A stretch of 64,000 nucleotides of DNA from Streptomyces sp. NBC_01750 (GCF_035918095.1 NZ_CP109137.1:7070001-7134000), one strand, 5' to 3'. Shown: positions 36,103 through 44,980, counted from the first letter of the stretch. Numbers and translations are program-made. Notes: generated by a model not told the origin, from the sequence alone.

Positions 36103-36123
36103 ATCTATCGAGTTTCGATAGAT
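36103..36123. promoter_or_regulatory. Palindromic operator upstream of the DUF2975-HTH operon
   Basis: ATCTATCGA, 3-base spacer GTT, then TCGATAGAT: perfect 9-bp arms centred 41 bases before the DUF2975 start. Its A/T content is high for this genome. Position and symmetry suit a dimeric HTH repressor, most likely the product of the operon's second gene. Confidence 0.7.
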
Positions 36124-36407
36124 GGAGCAAGAGTCGGGACGGAGGGGGGCGGTTTCGCACTGTGGCGGGATGCCGTCGTCCCCTCCCATGCCTGGCGTTC
36201 ACGCGCACCGTCTTGATCTTGTCGAAGTCGGCCTCGCTTGAGCACAAATCGGAGGCCACTCAACTACGCCGAAGCCCTGCCGAGCCGCGTGTCATGCAGG
36301 CATCATGACCACCGGCTGAGGAAGGCCGCTACCGCTTCGCGTCATAGGGGCGGACTCGCCCAAGGTTCCTGCAATTCAAGGGCGTTGCTCACGCGACGTG
36401 ATCGGCC
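36124..36407. other. Gene-free stretch between operator and aquaporin remnant
   Basis: About 280 bases with short, unrelated reading frames on both strands. I recognise no gene, RNA or repeat here; it is probably decayed sequence continuous with the aquaporin remnant. Confidence 0.4.
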
Positions 36408-36669
36408 CGCCGTGGCGGCGCGGGAGTCACCGCCCGCGAGGCGGCCGTGTACGTGCCCGCGCAGAGAGCAGGGGCGATCGCGGGCGCCGTCGCCGATGCG
36501 ATGTTCGGCGAGCCTCTGGTGAAGTGGTCCACGCACGCTCGCGGGCATCGCCCCCGCCTCGGTCCCCGGCTTCATCGGCGCGCGGCTCGTCGGCGCCGTA
36601 CTCGGACCGGCTCTGGTGGCGGTCATCTTCATGAGCGGCAGAGCCGGCTCCCAGCAGCCTGCCGCGTGA
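36408..36669 (+). pseudogene. Aquaporin (MIP family) remnant with internal deletion and frameshift
   Basis: One frame reads VTAREAAVYVPAQRAGAIAG and DAMFGEPLVKWSTHA, matching the part after the first NPA box of MIP channels. The sequence then shifts frame and continues AGIAPASVPGFIGARLVGAV, LGPALVAVIF, matching the last helix after the second NPA box. Everything between, including the second NPA, is missing. I infer an internal deletion plus one-base shift. The stop is at 36667-36669. Such aquaporins often sit in arsenic-resistance operons, but no ars genes are visible here. Confidence 0.6.
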
Positions 36670-36713
36670 CGCGGACGACGCGGGCTCGGCAGCGAAGACT
36701 GCGCTGCCCGCCG

Positions 36714-38330
36714 CTACGGCTTTGTCGAGCGGGGCTGGGTCGTCGGGATCCGATGGGTGAAGAACAGTGCGAGAAGGGCGTTGAGGGCGAGGATGGCGAG
36801 TGCGGCGCGCAGGCCGTCGAGCCTCGCTTCGGCGTTCGCGTCGAGCGCGGCCCGGGTCACCTCCGGGCTCGTGCCCGCTTCGTCGAGGGCGGTCTTGAGC
36901 TGGGCGTCCGACAGAAAGGGCGCACCGCTCTGGAGTTGGACGGTCGCCTGACTCTTGACCTCGGCCGGGACCGCCGGATTCTGCTCGACGCTGGTCAGAA
37001 ACGAAGCCGTCAGCGCGGCGATCAGGATCGACCCGGCGAGTGCCGTACCGATCGAGGCGCCGAGGTTGGTAACGGCGTTCTGGATGCCGCCGACCTCCGC
37101 GCTCTGCCGGTCCGGCACCGCGGACACGGTGACCGACCCGAGCTGGGACGCCAGCGCGCCCATGCCGAGCCCGATCAACAGGAGGGGAACGGTGACGATT
37201 TCCGCACCCGCGTCTGCGTCGAGCGCGGCCATCAGGGCCACCGCGCCCGCGAGCAGCGCGAGGGTCCCGAGCCGCACCACCCGCCGCGGCGAGACGTCCG
37301 GGAAGAAACGGGGGATCAGGATCGCGGCAGCCAGCAGAGTCAGTGAAAGCGGCAGGATGCGTGCGCCGGTCGCGAGCGCGGACAGGCCGAGTGCGACCGA
37401 CAGGTAGAGCGGTACGACGAAGAACACGCCCATCTGCACGAGGTACTGGAAGAAGAACATCGTCAAGCCGCCGGTGAGCTGCTTGTTCTGCAGCATCGCC
37501 GGGTCCACGAGTGGTTCCTTGCGCTGCTCCACGAGGCGGGCCTCCCAGCGCAGGAAGAGCCAGATCAGGAGCAGACCCGCCAGCATCAGCCAGATGACCA
37601 GTGAGATCCCGAGCCAGGAGGGTGCGTCGGGCTTCGGCCGGAACCAGCCCCATTCGGACGAGCGGAGTACGCCGTAGACGAAGATTCCGAGCCCGAGGGC
37701 GGAGAGCACGGCGCCGACGAGATCGATGCGCGGGCGTCCGTCGCTCGGCGCGTCGGCGATGCGGCGGGCGAGCATCAGGATGCCGAGCACGATCACGACC
37801 TCACCGGCGAACACCCAGCGCCAGGAGAAGTATGTCGTCGCGATACCCCCGATGAGCGGCCCGACCGCGATCGCCACGGCCCCTGCGGCCGCGACGAGGC
37901 CGTAGGCGGCGGGCCGGCGTTCAGCGCCGAAGTTGCCGGCGACGAGCGCCACGATCGCGGGCAGGATGAGCGCCGCCCCGATCCCCTCGAGGAACGACCA
38001 GCCGAGCAGGAGCACGGGCAGGTTCGGGGCGAGCGCTGTCGTCAGGGATCCGCATCCGTAGATGCCGCAGCCGATCACGAACGCGCGCTTGCGGCCGATG
38101 AGCGCGCCGACCTTGCCGCCAGGGATCATGAACATCGCCATCACGAGCGTGTATGCGGTGATCGCGCCCTGGATCCCGGTCACGGTCGTGCCCACGTCGT
38201 CGGCCACCGTCGCGATCGAGACGTTCATGACAGAGCTGTCGAGCGCCATCAGGAACTGACCGGCCGCGAGTGTCAGCAGGACGAGTCGCGCCGATGCCGA
38301 ACTCTCGGTAGAGCCTGACCTGGGTGCCAT
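36714..38330 (-). CDS. MFS multidrug transporter, DHA2 (EmrB/QacA) family
   Basis: Protein of 538 aa with about 14 hydrophobic segments. The first helix carries FLMALDSSVMNVSIATVADD, the QacA/EmrB signature, and GGKVGALIGRKRAFVIGCGI is motif A. A periplasmic/cytoplasmic insertion before the last helix (VEQNPAVPAEVKSQATVQLQ) is typical of 14-TM pumps. ATG 38330 lacks an evident ribosome-binding site. Proton-driven efflux of an unknown compound; no adjacent regulator of the usual TetR/MarR type. Confidence 0.88.
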   Translation of the reverse strand: MAPRSGSTESSASARLVLLTLAAGQFLMALDSSVMNVSIATVADDVGTTVTGIQGAITAYTLVMAMFMIPGGKVGALIGRKRAFVIGCGIYGCGSLTTALAPNLPVLLLGWSFLEGIGAALILPAIVALVAGNFGAERRPAAYGLVAAAGAVAIAVGPLIGGIATTYFSWRWVFAGEVVIVLGILMLARRIADAPSDGRPRIDLVGAVLSALGLGIFVYGVLRSSEWGWFRPKPDAPSWLGISLVIWLMLAGLLLIWLFLRWEARLVEQRKEPLVDPAMLQNKQLTGGLTMFFFQYLVQMGVFFVVPLYLSVALGLSALATGARILPLSLTLLAAAILIPRFFPDVSPRRVVRLGTLALLAGAVALMAALDADAGAEIVTVPLLLIGLGMGALASQLGSVTVSAVPDRQSAEVGGIQNAVTNLGASIGTALAGSILIAALTASFLTSVEQNPAVPAEVKSQATVQLQSGAPFLSDAQLKTALDEAGTSPEVTRAALDANAEARLDGLRAALAILALNALLALFFTHRIPTTQPRSTKP

Positions 38331-38448
38331 GGACGTATCGTCCCAGCGACCCGGAGGGTGGCTCCTCGACCCGCCACGAAGATACGGAGATCAGCCGGTT
38401 GGCGGCGGCGGACCGTGCCGGCTCCTGGACCGTGCCGTTGCCGGCCGA

Positions 38449-40209
38449 CTAGAGGTCGAGGACGATTTCGGTGGCCGGTTCGCTGCAGCAGACGAGGATG
38501 GTGCCCGCCTCGGGGAGTTCGAGAGGCTGGGTGCTGTAGGTGATGTCGCCTGCCACGAGGTGGGTGATGCAGGTGTGGCAGACGCCGGTGCGACAGGACC
38601 AGCGGGTGGGGATGTCGCAGGCTTCGGCGAGATCGAGGAGTGACGCGTGAGCGGGTGACCATGGGGTGGTGATGCCGCTGCGGGCGAAGGTGATGAGGGG
38701 GCCGGTGCCCGGTGCGCCGGGTGGTTGGTGCGGCCGGATCGCGGTCGTGGGCGTTACGCCGGGATTGATGGCGGGGAGGGCGCTGAACTGTTCCCTATGG
38801 ATGCGCTCGGGGCGCAGGCCGTGATCGCGCAGGTAACCGCCGAGGTCGTCCATGAAGGCGGGCGGTCCGCAGAGGTAGGCGTCGGTGTCGGTGGGAACGC
38901 CCATGGCCGCGAGTGATTGGGCGTTCGGACGCCCCTGGGTGATGTGGGGCTCGCCGAGATGGGGGGCGGCTCCGGCGGTGTAGTAGGTGTACTCGTGGGC
39001 GTTGGGGAGTTGCGCCAGGAGCGTGCGGGTCTCGTCCGCGAAAGCATGGTGGGCGCGGTCGTGGGCGGTGTGGATCCACCAGACGGGGCGTTGGTCTCGT
39101 GTGGCGGCGAGTTGGTGGAGCATGGCGAGCACGGGAGTGACACCGATTCCGGCGGAGATGAGGACGATCGGGCGGGTGCCTTCTTCGAGTACGAACGTTC
39201 CGCGGGGGCTGGCGATGTCCACGAGGTCCCCGGGGTGGAGCGTGGCATGGATGTAGCTGCTGACTTTCCCGTGGGGCTCGTGCTTGACGCTGATGCGGTA
39301 GGTGCCGGCTGTGGGCGCGGAAGACAGTGAGTAGCTGCGCACCGCGGGGGCGGCATCGCCGATGGCGAGGCGGATGGAGAGGTACTGGCCCGGGCGGGCC
39401 TCGGGTAGCGGTGTGTCGGTGGTGTCGAGATAGACCGACGAAACGGTCGGGGTCTCGGGGACGATGCGGGCGACGCGCATGGTCTTGAAGCCCGGCCATC
39501 CCGGCTCTTCTCCGGGCTGCTGGGTGCTGGTGAGTTCGCCCGGCCATCCCGGTTCCTGTTTGGGCTGCTGAGCGGCGGCGAGTTCACGGAAGGACTGCTG
39601 CCATCCGGGGCTGAGAGCGGGGATATTCAGTGCTTTGCGCAGCTTCGCAGGGTCGCGGTCGGGGAGGTAGAGCAGTGCGTCGGTGTCGGCGACGCTGAGT
39701 TCTTCGGCGCCCTTGCGGGTCAGGGTGATCTCGTCGCCGGCCTGGACGCGTCCCTCGGCGAGGACGCGCAGGTAGAAGCCGGGGCGGTGGTGGGCGACCA
39801 GAAGGGAGGCCATGGCGGGTTCGCCCAGGCGCATGCCGACGCGGTAGCAGGTGACGCGCGGCTGGGTGACTTCGAATTCGGCTTCGCCGATGCGGTACCG
39901 GTCGCCGATGCACACGTCGTCGTCGGGCATGCCGTCGACGGTGAAGTTCTCCCCGAAGATCCCGAAGGTCAGGTCGTCGCGACCGAGTTGCTTCTGCCAG
40001 TACTGGTAGGCCTGCAGCTGGTAGACGAGGACGGCACGAATTTCGCCGCCGTGCCCGGCCAGGTCACCTTGGCCGTCTCCGTCGATGTTCAGCCGCCGCA
40101 CCATCCGGGGGCCGTGCACGGGGGACTTCCAGGCTCCGGTGTGGACGGTCCTTCCCTGCCAGGAGACGTCCTGGGGCGTTCCTACGTTGACGGACAGCAG
40201 CGTCGCCAT
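38449..40209 (-). CDS. Fusion protein: MOSC domain + ferredoxin reductase + 2Fe-2S domain
   Basis: Protein of 586 aa. Residues 1 to about 215 form a MOSC domain (GDLAGHGGEIRAVLVY, FGIFGENFTVDGM, with the conserved Cys in PRVTCYRVGMR). A linker with EPGWPG repeated twice follows. Residues about 260-490 are an FAD/NAD(P) reductase (RSYSLSSAP, VLISAGIGVTPVLAM, YLCGPPAFMDDL). The C-terminus is a plant-type ferredoxin (CRTGVCHTC...C). The chain is expected to pass electrons from NAD(P)H through FAD and 2Fe-2S to a MOSC-bound molybdenum cofactor and reduce N-hydroxylated or similar substrates. ATG 40209 follows CAGGAGG. Confidence 0.88.
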   Translation of the reverse strand: MATLLSVNVGTPQDVSWQGRTVHTGAWKSPVHGPRMVRRLNIDGDGQGDLAGHGGEIRAVLVYQLQAYQYWQKQLGRDDLTFGIFGENFTVDGMPDDDVCIGDRYRIGEAEFEVTQPRVTCYRVGMRLGEPAMASLLVAHHRPGFYLRVLAEGRVQAGDEITLTRKGAEELSVADTDALLYLPDRDPAKLRKALNIPALSPGWQQSFRELAAAQQPKQEPGWPGELTSTQQPGEEPGWPGFKTMRVARIVPETPTVSSVYLDTTDTPLPEARPGQYLSIRLAIGDAAPAVRSYSLSSAPTAGTYRISVKHEPHGKVSSYIHATLHPGDLVDIASPRGTFVLEEGTRPIVLISAGIGVTPVLAMLHQLAATRDQRPVWWIHTAHDRAHHAFADETRTLLAQLPNAHEYTYYTAGAAPHLGEPHITQGRPNAQSLAAMGVPTDTDAYLCGPPAFMDDLGGYLRDHGLRPERIHREQFSALPAINPGVTPTTAIRPHQPPGAPGTGPLITFARSGITTPWSPAHASLLDLAEACDIPTRWSCRTGVCHTCITHLVAGDITYSTQPLELPEAGTILVCCSEPATEIVLDL

Positions 40210-40615
40210 TGCGGACCTCCTGCGGGGTGGCCGGCCGGGGCAGCCCCTCATGGCGCTGTGATCTGTGTGCTCGGGCCGATACTAGTTTTGTACCGGTGCC
40301 GCCGCGATTCCGTGATCACGAATCGAATGGCGCATTCGCTGAGATTCTTCGAACGGAGGGACCGGTACGGAAGGCGATGCCCATTCGCGCCTCCTGACCG
40401 TGAACCGGTGCGTACTGGCCTGGCTCTACTACTGGCTTCCCATCGCGGGCGAGAGTCACCAAGGCGAAGCATCGGCATGACCGTGGTGTCGGACATGACC
40501 GCCGGTGGCCTCCCCGCCCGATCGTTCGCTCTCAGCCGGGTGCGTGGTCGGTCATTGCTGTGAACAAACTGATCGTTTCGTCCGCAGGTAACTGACCGAG
40601 AGGACTGCCGGGGTG
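40210..40615. other. Intergenic region without a supported gene
   Basis: About 400 bases between MOSC-fusion and CGNR genes. It contains the 10-bp palindrome CGTGATCACG (40311-40320) flanked by near-symmetric GATTC and AATC, a possible operator. Short frames on both strands lack recognisable similarity. Confidence 0.4.
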
Positions 40616-41131
40616 TTACTCGGCTGCGCCGTCGCGGGTGCGCTGGTAGTGGCGCCTGGCCTTCATCCTGTTGCCGCAGACGGCCATGGAACACCAGCGG
40701 GCCTTGTTGGTCTTACTGCGGTCGAGGAGGAACCGCCGGCACTCCGGGTTGGCGCACGGCCGCAGCCGGCCAGGCATCGTCTCCTGCAGCGCGCTCCACG
40801 CCATGACCGCCTCTACCGCCAGCCGGCGCTCCGCGGGGGCGTCCAGCTCCCAAGACACCCCCGCAGGAGAGAGTCGCGGGCGCGAGACGACGTCCTTGAG
40901 GAGCGGGGCCAGCGACGCGGTCGGCCGGCTGCCGCGCACCACGCCATGCAGGGCATCGCGCGCCTGTAGGAGGTGTCGGTGCTCCTCCGTGCTGCCGTTG
41001 CCGCCGTGTGCCTGCTGCCAGGTCCTGGCCGCTTCCGGGTCTGCCAACTGGTCCCGGACCACCCCGTTGACGACCGGCGTGGTGTTGAGGAGCTCCAGCA
41101 GTGCGTCCTGCTGCTCTCGGTCGGCCACCAC
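40616..41131 (-). CDS. CGNR zinc-finger transcriptional regulator (ABATE-type)
   Basis: Protein of about 171 aa. The N-terminal helical domain starts DALLELLNTTPVVNG, and the C-terminus is a CGNR zinc finger: CANPECRRFLLDRSKTNKAR followed by WCSMAVCGNRMKARRHYQR. These proteins bind DNA and a small ligand or stress signal. The GTG at 41131 is 5 bases after GGAGG; an upstream in-frame GTG at 41137 overlaps that site. An imperfect inverted repeat at 41148-41182 lies immediately upstream. Confidence 0.87.
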   Translation of the reverse strand: MVADREQQDALLELLNTTPVVNGVVRDQLADPEAARTWQQAHGGNGSTEEHRHLLQARDALHGVVRGSRPTASLAPLLKDVVSRPRLSPAGVSWELDAPAERRLAVEAVMAWSALQETMPGRLRPCANPECRRFLLDRSKTNKARWCSMAVCGNRMKARRHYQRTRDGAAE

Positions 41132-41147
41132 TGCCACCTCCTAACCA

Positions 41148-41182
41148 GATCGGTTCGCTTGACAGGTTACACGAACCCGATC
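41148..41182. promoter_or_regulatory. Inverted repeat upstream of the CGNR gene
   Basis: GATCGGTTCG (41148-41157) pairs with CGAACCCGATC (41172-41182), one base bulged, 14 bases apart. Location just upstream of the start suggests an operator for autoregulation. Confidence 0.45.
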
Positions 41183-41284
41183 ACCCCCCGTGATGCGGCG
41201 CGTGACAGGTGGACGGGCATTGACCGTCTGGGCGGGTTCAGGGTGGGTGGCTGCGCCGGCTGGTGACCATTCGCGTACGGAGGC

Positions 41285-41959
41285 TTGAGGCAGGTAGGCG
41301 TCCTGCGAGACTTCCCGTACACCTTCGACGCCCTCACCGTGGTCACCTCCGGCCTGCTCCAGCACCTGGGAATCGACCGGTTCGCGATGTACGTACAGGA
41401 CTACGGCGCCCCTATCGGCTGGCGGCTCGCACTCCAAGCCCCGGAACGCGTCACCGCGGTCATCACTCAGAACGGCAACGCCTACGAGGAGGGCTTCGTC
41501 AAGCCCTTCTGGGACGGCGTCTTCGCCTATGCCAAGGCCCCGGGGCCGGACACCGAAGCGCCCATGCGCGGTGCCCTGACCCCTGAGGTCACCCGCTGGC
41601 AGTACCTGAATGGAGTCGCCGACCCGAGCCTGGTCAGCCCCGACAACTGGGTCCACGACCAGGCGCTGCTGGACAGGCCCGGCAACGACGAGATCCAGCT
41701 CAAGCTCTTCCGCGACTACCCCACCAACGTGGACCTCTACCCGCAGGTCCACCAGTACTTCCGCGACTCCCAGGTCCCGCTGCTGGCGGTCTGGGGCGCC
41801 AACGACGAGATCTTCGGACCTGGCGGCGCCACGGCGTTCAGCCAGGACCTGGCCGATGCCGAGATCCACCTCCTCGAGTCCGGGCACTTCGCCCTGGAAA
41901 GCCACCTCGAGGCCATCACCGAGCACATCCGCGGATTCCTCGCCCGCGTCCTCGCCTGA
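41285..41959 (+). pseudogene. Alpha/beta-hydrolase, 5'-truncated
   Basis: The reading frame (about 224 codons from a TTG) matches the haloalkane-dehalogenase/epoxide-hydrolase-like group from YTFDAL onward: VQDYGAPIGWRLAL carries the nucleophile elbow with Asp, ITQNGNAYEEGF follows, and ESGHFALESH holds the catalytic His. The first about 65 residues, including the HG oxyanion loop before the elbow, are missing, and the sequence upstream of about 41306 bears no similarity. The TTG is spaced one base from GGAGG, too close for good initiation. I therefore call it truncated and probably inactive. Confidence 0.65.
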
Positions 41960-42093
41960 CGCGCAGGGGTCGAGGCGACTGCGGCAGCCGGGGGCCCACG
42001 CGCCCCTCCCTCCTGCACGCCCTGGTCGTCAACAACAGCCACCCCAACCCGGGGTGCGGCTACCCGCCCACCCCGCACCGGAAGGAACCGGCC

Positions 42094-42596
42094 ATGGGAC
42101 TGTCCTGGCAGCAAGGCCCCCTCTCCGCCGGCGCGATCGGACACTTCCTCACCCCCGAACCCCTGGGCACGCCGCGGATCCCTACCACCGCATCGACATC
42201 CGAAAAGCCTCCCGCACCCTGGAAGTCCGCCTCGGCGACATCGTGATCTCCCGCTCCGAGCACCCCCTCGTGCTCTTCGAGTTCGGATTCGCCCCCCGCT
42301 GGTACGTCCCGCGCACCGACATCGACGAGACCCGGCTACGCCCCGTCAAAGGCCAGACCTTCTGCCCCTACAAGGGCCTGTGCGACTACTACGACATCGG
42401 CGACGTGCACCGCGCCGCCTGGTCGTACCGCAACGCCTACCGTGAGGTCGACCGGATCACCGACCTGGTGTCGTTCGAAGCGGACAAGGTCGAGGTCCAT
42501 CTCGACGGCAAGCGCCTGCACCGCGAGCCCGGGCAGAACGTCGTCCCCCACGGCATCGACCGCGGCCTGGACGTCGACGAGATCAAGGCCCGCTGA
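42094..42596 (+). pseudogene. DUF427 protein, internally deleted and frameshifted
   Basis: An ATG at 42094 with GAAGGA upstream opens MGLSWQQGPLSAGAIGHFLT and PEPL, the expected N-terminus of long DUF427 proteins. After about 25 codons the sequence jumps to the C-terminal DUF427 repeat in another frame: ADPYHRIDIRKASRTLEVRL, FAPRWYVPRTDIDETRL, QTFCPYKGLCDYYDIG, ending VPHGIDRGLDVDEI. Roughly 130 residues and one base are missing at the junction near 42165-42180. Non-functional remnant of a once complete gene. Confidence 0.65.
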
Positions 42597-42679
42597 GGTC
42601 GCAGGGGTCTCTTCTCCCCAGGGGCATTTCCCGGAGGTCGGCACCCTGTTTTCGACGTCTGATTGAGACTCGGTTGATC

Positions 42680-42802
42680 CTAGAGCCAGTCGCGGCGCTT
42701 GAAGATGAAGTACAAACTGACGCAGACGACCGCCATCAGCAGGATCGCGAACGGATACCCCGCCGCCCACTTCAGCTCCGGCATCGACTCGAAGTTCATG
42801 CC
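42680..42802 (-). pseudogene. C-terminal fragment of a CorA-type Mg2+/Co2+ transporter
   Basis: Read leftward, 40 codons give GMNFESMPELKWAAGYPFAI followed by a hydrophobic segment and FKRRDWL, then a TAG stop at 42680-42682. GMN followed by the last transmembrane helix and a basic tail is diagnostic of CorA. Immediately upstream the frame is closed by a stop and similarity ends, so only the end of the gene remains. Confidence 0.7.
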
Positions 42803-42874
42803 GTGTTACGCAGCCGATTCTCCCCACGCGCTCCCCAGGCGGCTTCATTCTCCCCAGATTCTCCCCAGCGGCGC

Positions 42875-43256
42875 GGGTCGCGCAGGTGCCGGCGAACTGC
42901 GACACGTCTTGGAAGCCGGCAGTCCAATTGGCGCCGTACCGCTTCGCCTGGATGACGTACTTGTGTGGCCCGACTCCGTCGACGTAGGTCTTCGCTACAA
43001 CGTCGGCGCCCTTGTCACCCGGGCCTCCCGTGACGCGCAGCTCCTTGACCGGGTGCAAGGAGGTGCGCAGGAACAAATGTCGCAGGGTCCACTCGGAGGC
43101 GGCGGGAGGTATCTCACGGTAGATCCGCAACTCACCCAGCCACCGATCGAGCAGGTACTCGGCAGGGTCGTGGCCCGGGGGTATGCGGGCAGCTATCTCG
43201 AAGTCGCGTAGTCGTTCCGGGACGCGCAGGCGCCAGTACCCCGCAACGTCATCCGC
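42875..43256 (-). pseudogene. Mrr-type restriction-endonuclease-like fragment
   Basis: The leftward frame opens after a stop at 43257-43259 and has no clear start codon. It contains LRVTGGPGDKGADVVAKT and KYVIQAKRYG, the D...QxK catalytic pattern of Mrr-cat domains, then QDVSQFAGTCAT, after which similarity ends. The preceding part (LLDRWLGELRIYREIPPAAS) is unrecognised. Probably a decayed restriction-type gene. Confidence 0.55.
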
Positions 43257-43259
43257 CTA

Positions 43260-43570
43260 GTCCTCGGCGCCGTTGGCAACTCCGCCATCAAATCCCCCAG
43301 CAGTATGCAGTGAAAGCAGAGGGTAGGTCGCAGCACTGAACAGTCGCGGAGCGCGAGTTGGGGCCTCGGGCCGCGTGCTGGCCGTTGCCAGTTCCCCCCG
43401 GACGCGGAGCTCGTGCATGTGCTGGTGCGCTGCAGCGGCTCCCGGCGTACGGGAACCGTCGCTCGCAGCACCTGGTTGGTCCGACATGGGGAGCAGCGCA
43501 TGACCAAGCTCTCCCCGGCCCCGGCCCCGGCCCCGGCCCCGGCCCCGGCCCCGACCCTTGGCCGCGTCCG
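43260..43570. other. Non-coding stretch containing a GGCCCC tandem repeat
   Basis: About 310 bases between the Mrr-like remnant and the flavoprotein gene. A leftward frame covers part of it but is low-complexity around the repeat and unlike any family known to me, so I do not call it a gene. Confidence 0.4.
43517..43552. repeat. Hexanucleotide tandem repeat (GGCCCC x6)
   Basis: Six exact head-to-tail copies of GGCCCC at 43517-43552, starting 18 bases downstream of the flavoprotein stop (which reads leftward). Pure G/C; prone to slippage and to G-rich secondary structure. Confidence 0.9.
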
Positions 43571-44977
43571 TCAGGCGAGCGCTGGCGCAGTCTTGCGGCC
43601 CAGGATCCGGGCTGCCAGTTCCGCCGCCTGGACGCGGATCTCCGGAATGGCGGTGGTCTCCCACAGGTTTCCGCGTCGCAACTGGCCGAGCGTCCACACG
43701 GGCGCCGCGGTGCGGGCGCCAGCTGCGGTCAGCTTCCCGTCGGTTGCAGTGTCGAAGCCGAGGCCGTGCGGTCCGGGTACGGCGATCCCCAGGTCGAGCA
43801 GGCAACGGACGAGTGGATCGGCCAGCTCCTGTATCCGGCTCTCGGTTCCTGTGCAGTTGATGAGGGCACCGACCGTTGCCGACCACCCGTTGGACAGCTG
43901 TACGGACACCCCGCAGCCGTCGTCGCTCGTCCGTGCCTTGACCACTTCAGCCGCCTGGACGGTCAGCAGTCCGGCCCGCTGGGCGTCCGCCAGCGCCCGG
44001 TCGGTCGCCGGCGGCAGCCGGTGCCGGTGCACCTCCCAGTTCCGCAGCTCACCGGTGAGGAAGCGCTCCCGGTCCGCGAAAGAGAGCTGCTGCCACACCT
44101 GGGAGATGTGCGGCCGCAGCTCGTCGACGGCGGGGCGCCAGTCCCCGTAATGCCGCCGGTACAGCGCGGCATGGTGTCGCAACCTGCGCTTCAGCTGCGC
44201 GAGGTCGAGCGGTCCGGTCACCGGGCCAAGCTGGAACGTCGTTCTCGACGGCGGGACGGCGGCATGAGGGAGCGGCAGCAGACCACGCCGGGAGACGGCG
44301 TGCACCGTGCGGCCGGGAACAGCCAGCGTACGGGCGATGTCACACATGGTCAGGCCGGTACCCACGAGCAGCACATCGCGGTCGGTCGGTGCGTTCGAGA
44401 GCGCCCCCGGCCGCCAGGGATCGGCGACGAAGTGGGGCGACTCCCGGAGACCGGCCGGGATCCATTCGCCGCTGGGGGCGAGGTTCCCCAGAGCCAGGAC
44501 CACGGCGTCCGCGTCGAGCGCCCCGCCCCCGCGCAGTTGGAGACGGACGCCGTTGTTGGTGCCCGCCGAGGGCTTGCGCTCGATCGCGACGACAAGGTCA
44601 TGCCGTCGTCGGACGGTCGCGATACTGCCACCGGCCGCCTCGGAACGGTTCAGCGCATCAGCCAGATACGAGCCGTACCTCGCGCGTGGAACGTACTCGC
44701 CCGGGTCGACCGGGCGGGCTTCCCGCGCGGAGAGCCAGCGGACGAAATCGCCTCCGTCGTGCGGCAGCGCGCTCATCCGCCCGGCCGTAACGTTCAGCAG
44801 GTGCCGAGGGTCAGACGTGGCATAGGCGAGACCCCGCCCTGTCTCCGGCGCGGGATCGACCAGGTCGACCGCCACACCACGCCCGGCACGGACGGCGGAG
44901 TCAAGTAGCCGGGCCGAGACGAGCGTGCCCGCCGCGCCCGCCCCGACGACCACGACACGGAGAGTCCCCTCACTCAT
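43571..44977 (-). CDS. FAD/NAD(P)-binding oxidoreductase
   Basis: Protein of 468 aa. The N-terminus RVVVVGAGAAGTLVSARLL is a dinucleotide-binding Rossmann motif; GRGLAYATSDPRHLLNV and DVLLVGTGLTMCDIARTL (second nucleotide-binding loop) mark the FAD-NAD(P)-binding group related to flavin N-hydroxylases and lysine/ornithine monooxygenase-like proteins. It starts 3 bases after the cysN stop and is the last gene of the 11-gene leftward operon, so it may be a tailoring or sulfur-metabolism flavoenzyme. The substrate is unknown. Confidence 0.8.
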   Translation of the reverse strand: MSEGTLRVVVVGAGAAGTLVSARLLDSAVRAGRGVAVDLVDPAPETGRGLAYATSDPRHLLNVTAGRMSALPHDGGDFVRWLSAREARPVDPGEYVPRARYGSYLADALNRSEAAGGSIATVRRRHDLVVAIERKPSAGTNNGVRLQLRGGGALDADAVVLALGNLAPSGEWIPAGLRESPHFVADPWRPGALSNAPTDRDVLLVGTGLTMCDIARTLAVPGRTVHAVSRRGLLPLPHAAVPPSRTTFQLGPVTGPLDLAQLKRRLRHHAALYRRHYGDWRPAVDELRPHISQVWQQLSFADRERFLTGELRNWEVHRHRLPPATDRALADAQRAGLLTVQAAEVVKARTSDDGCGVSVQLSNGWSATVGALINCTGTESRIQELADPLVRCLLDLGIAVPGPHGLGFDTATDGKLTAAGARTAAPVWTLGQLRRGNLWETTAIPEIRVQAAELAARILGRKTAPALA

Positions 44978-44980
44978 GGC

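Noticed and set aside
34805..36121. Long rightward frame over ISAs1 remnant, HTH and DUF2975 genes
   Set aside because: Antisense to identifiable sequences; translation has no recognised pattern.
43257..43490. Leftward frame beside the GGCCCC repeat as a small gene
   Set aside because: No start with ribosome-binding site, no similarity, and composition dominated by repeat and Ala/Thr/Arg stretches.
43517..43552. CRISPR-like array
   Set aside because: Repeat unit is only 6 bases with no spacers and no cas genes nearby; simple tandem repeat.
43358..44908. Rightward 516-codon frame opposite the flavoprotein
   Set aside because: Overlaps a clear FAD/NAD-binding gene, with low-complexity stretch at the GGCCCC repeat.
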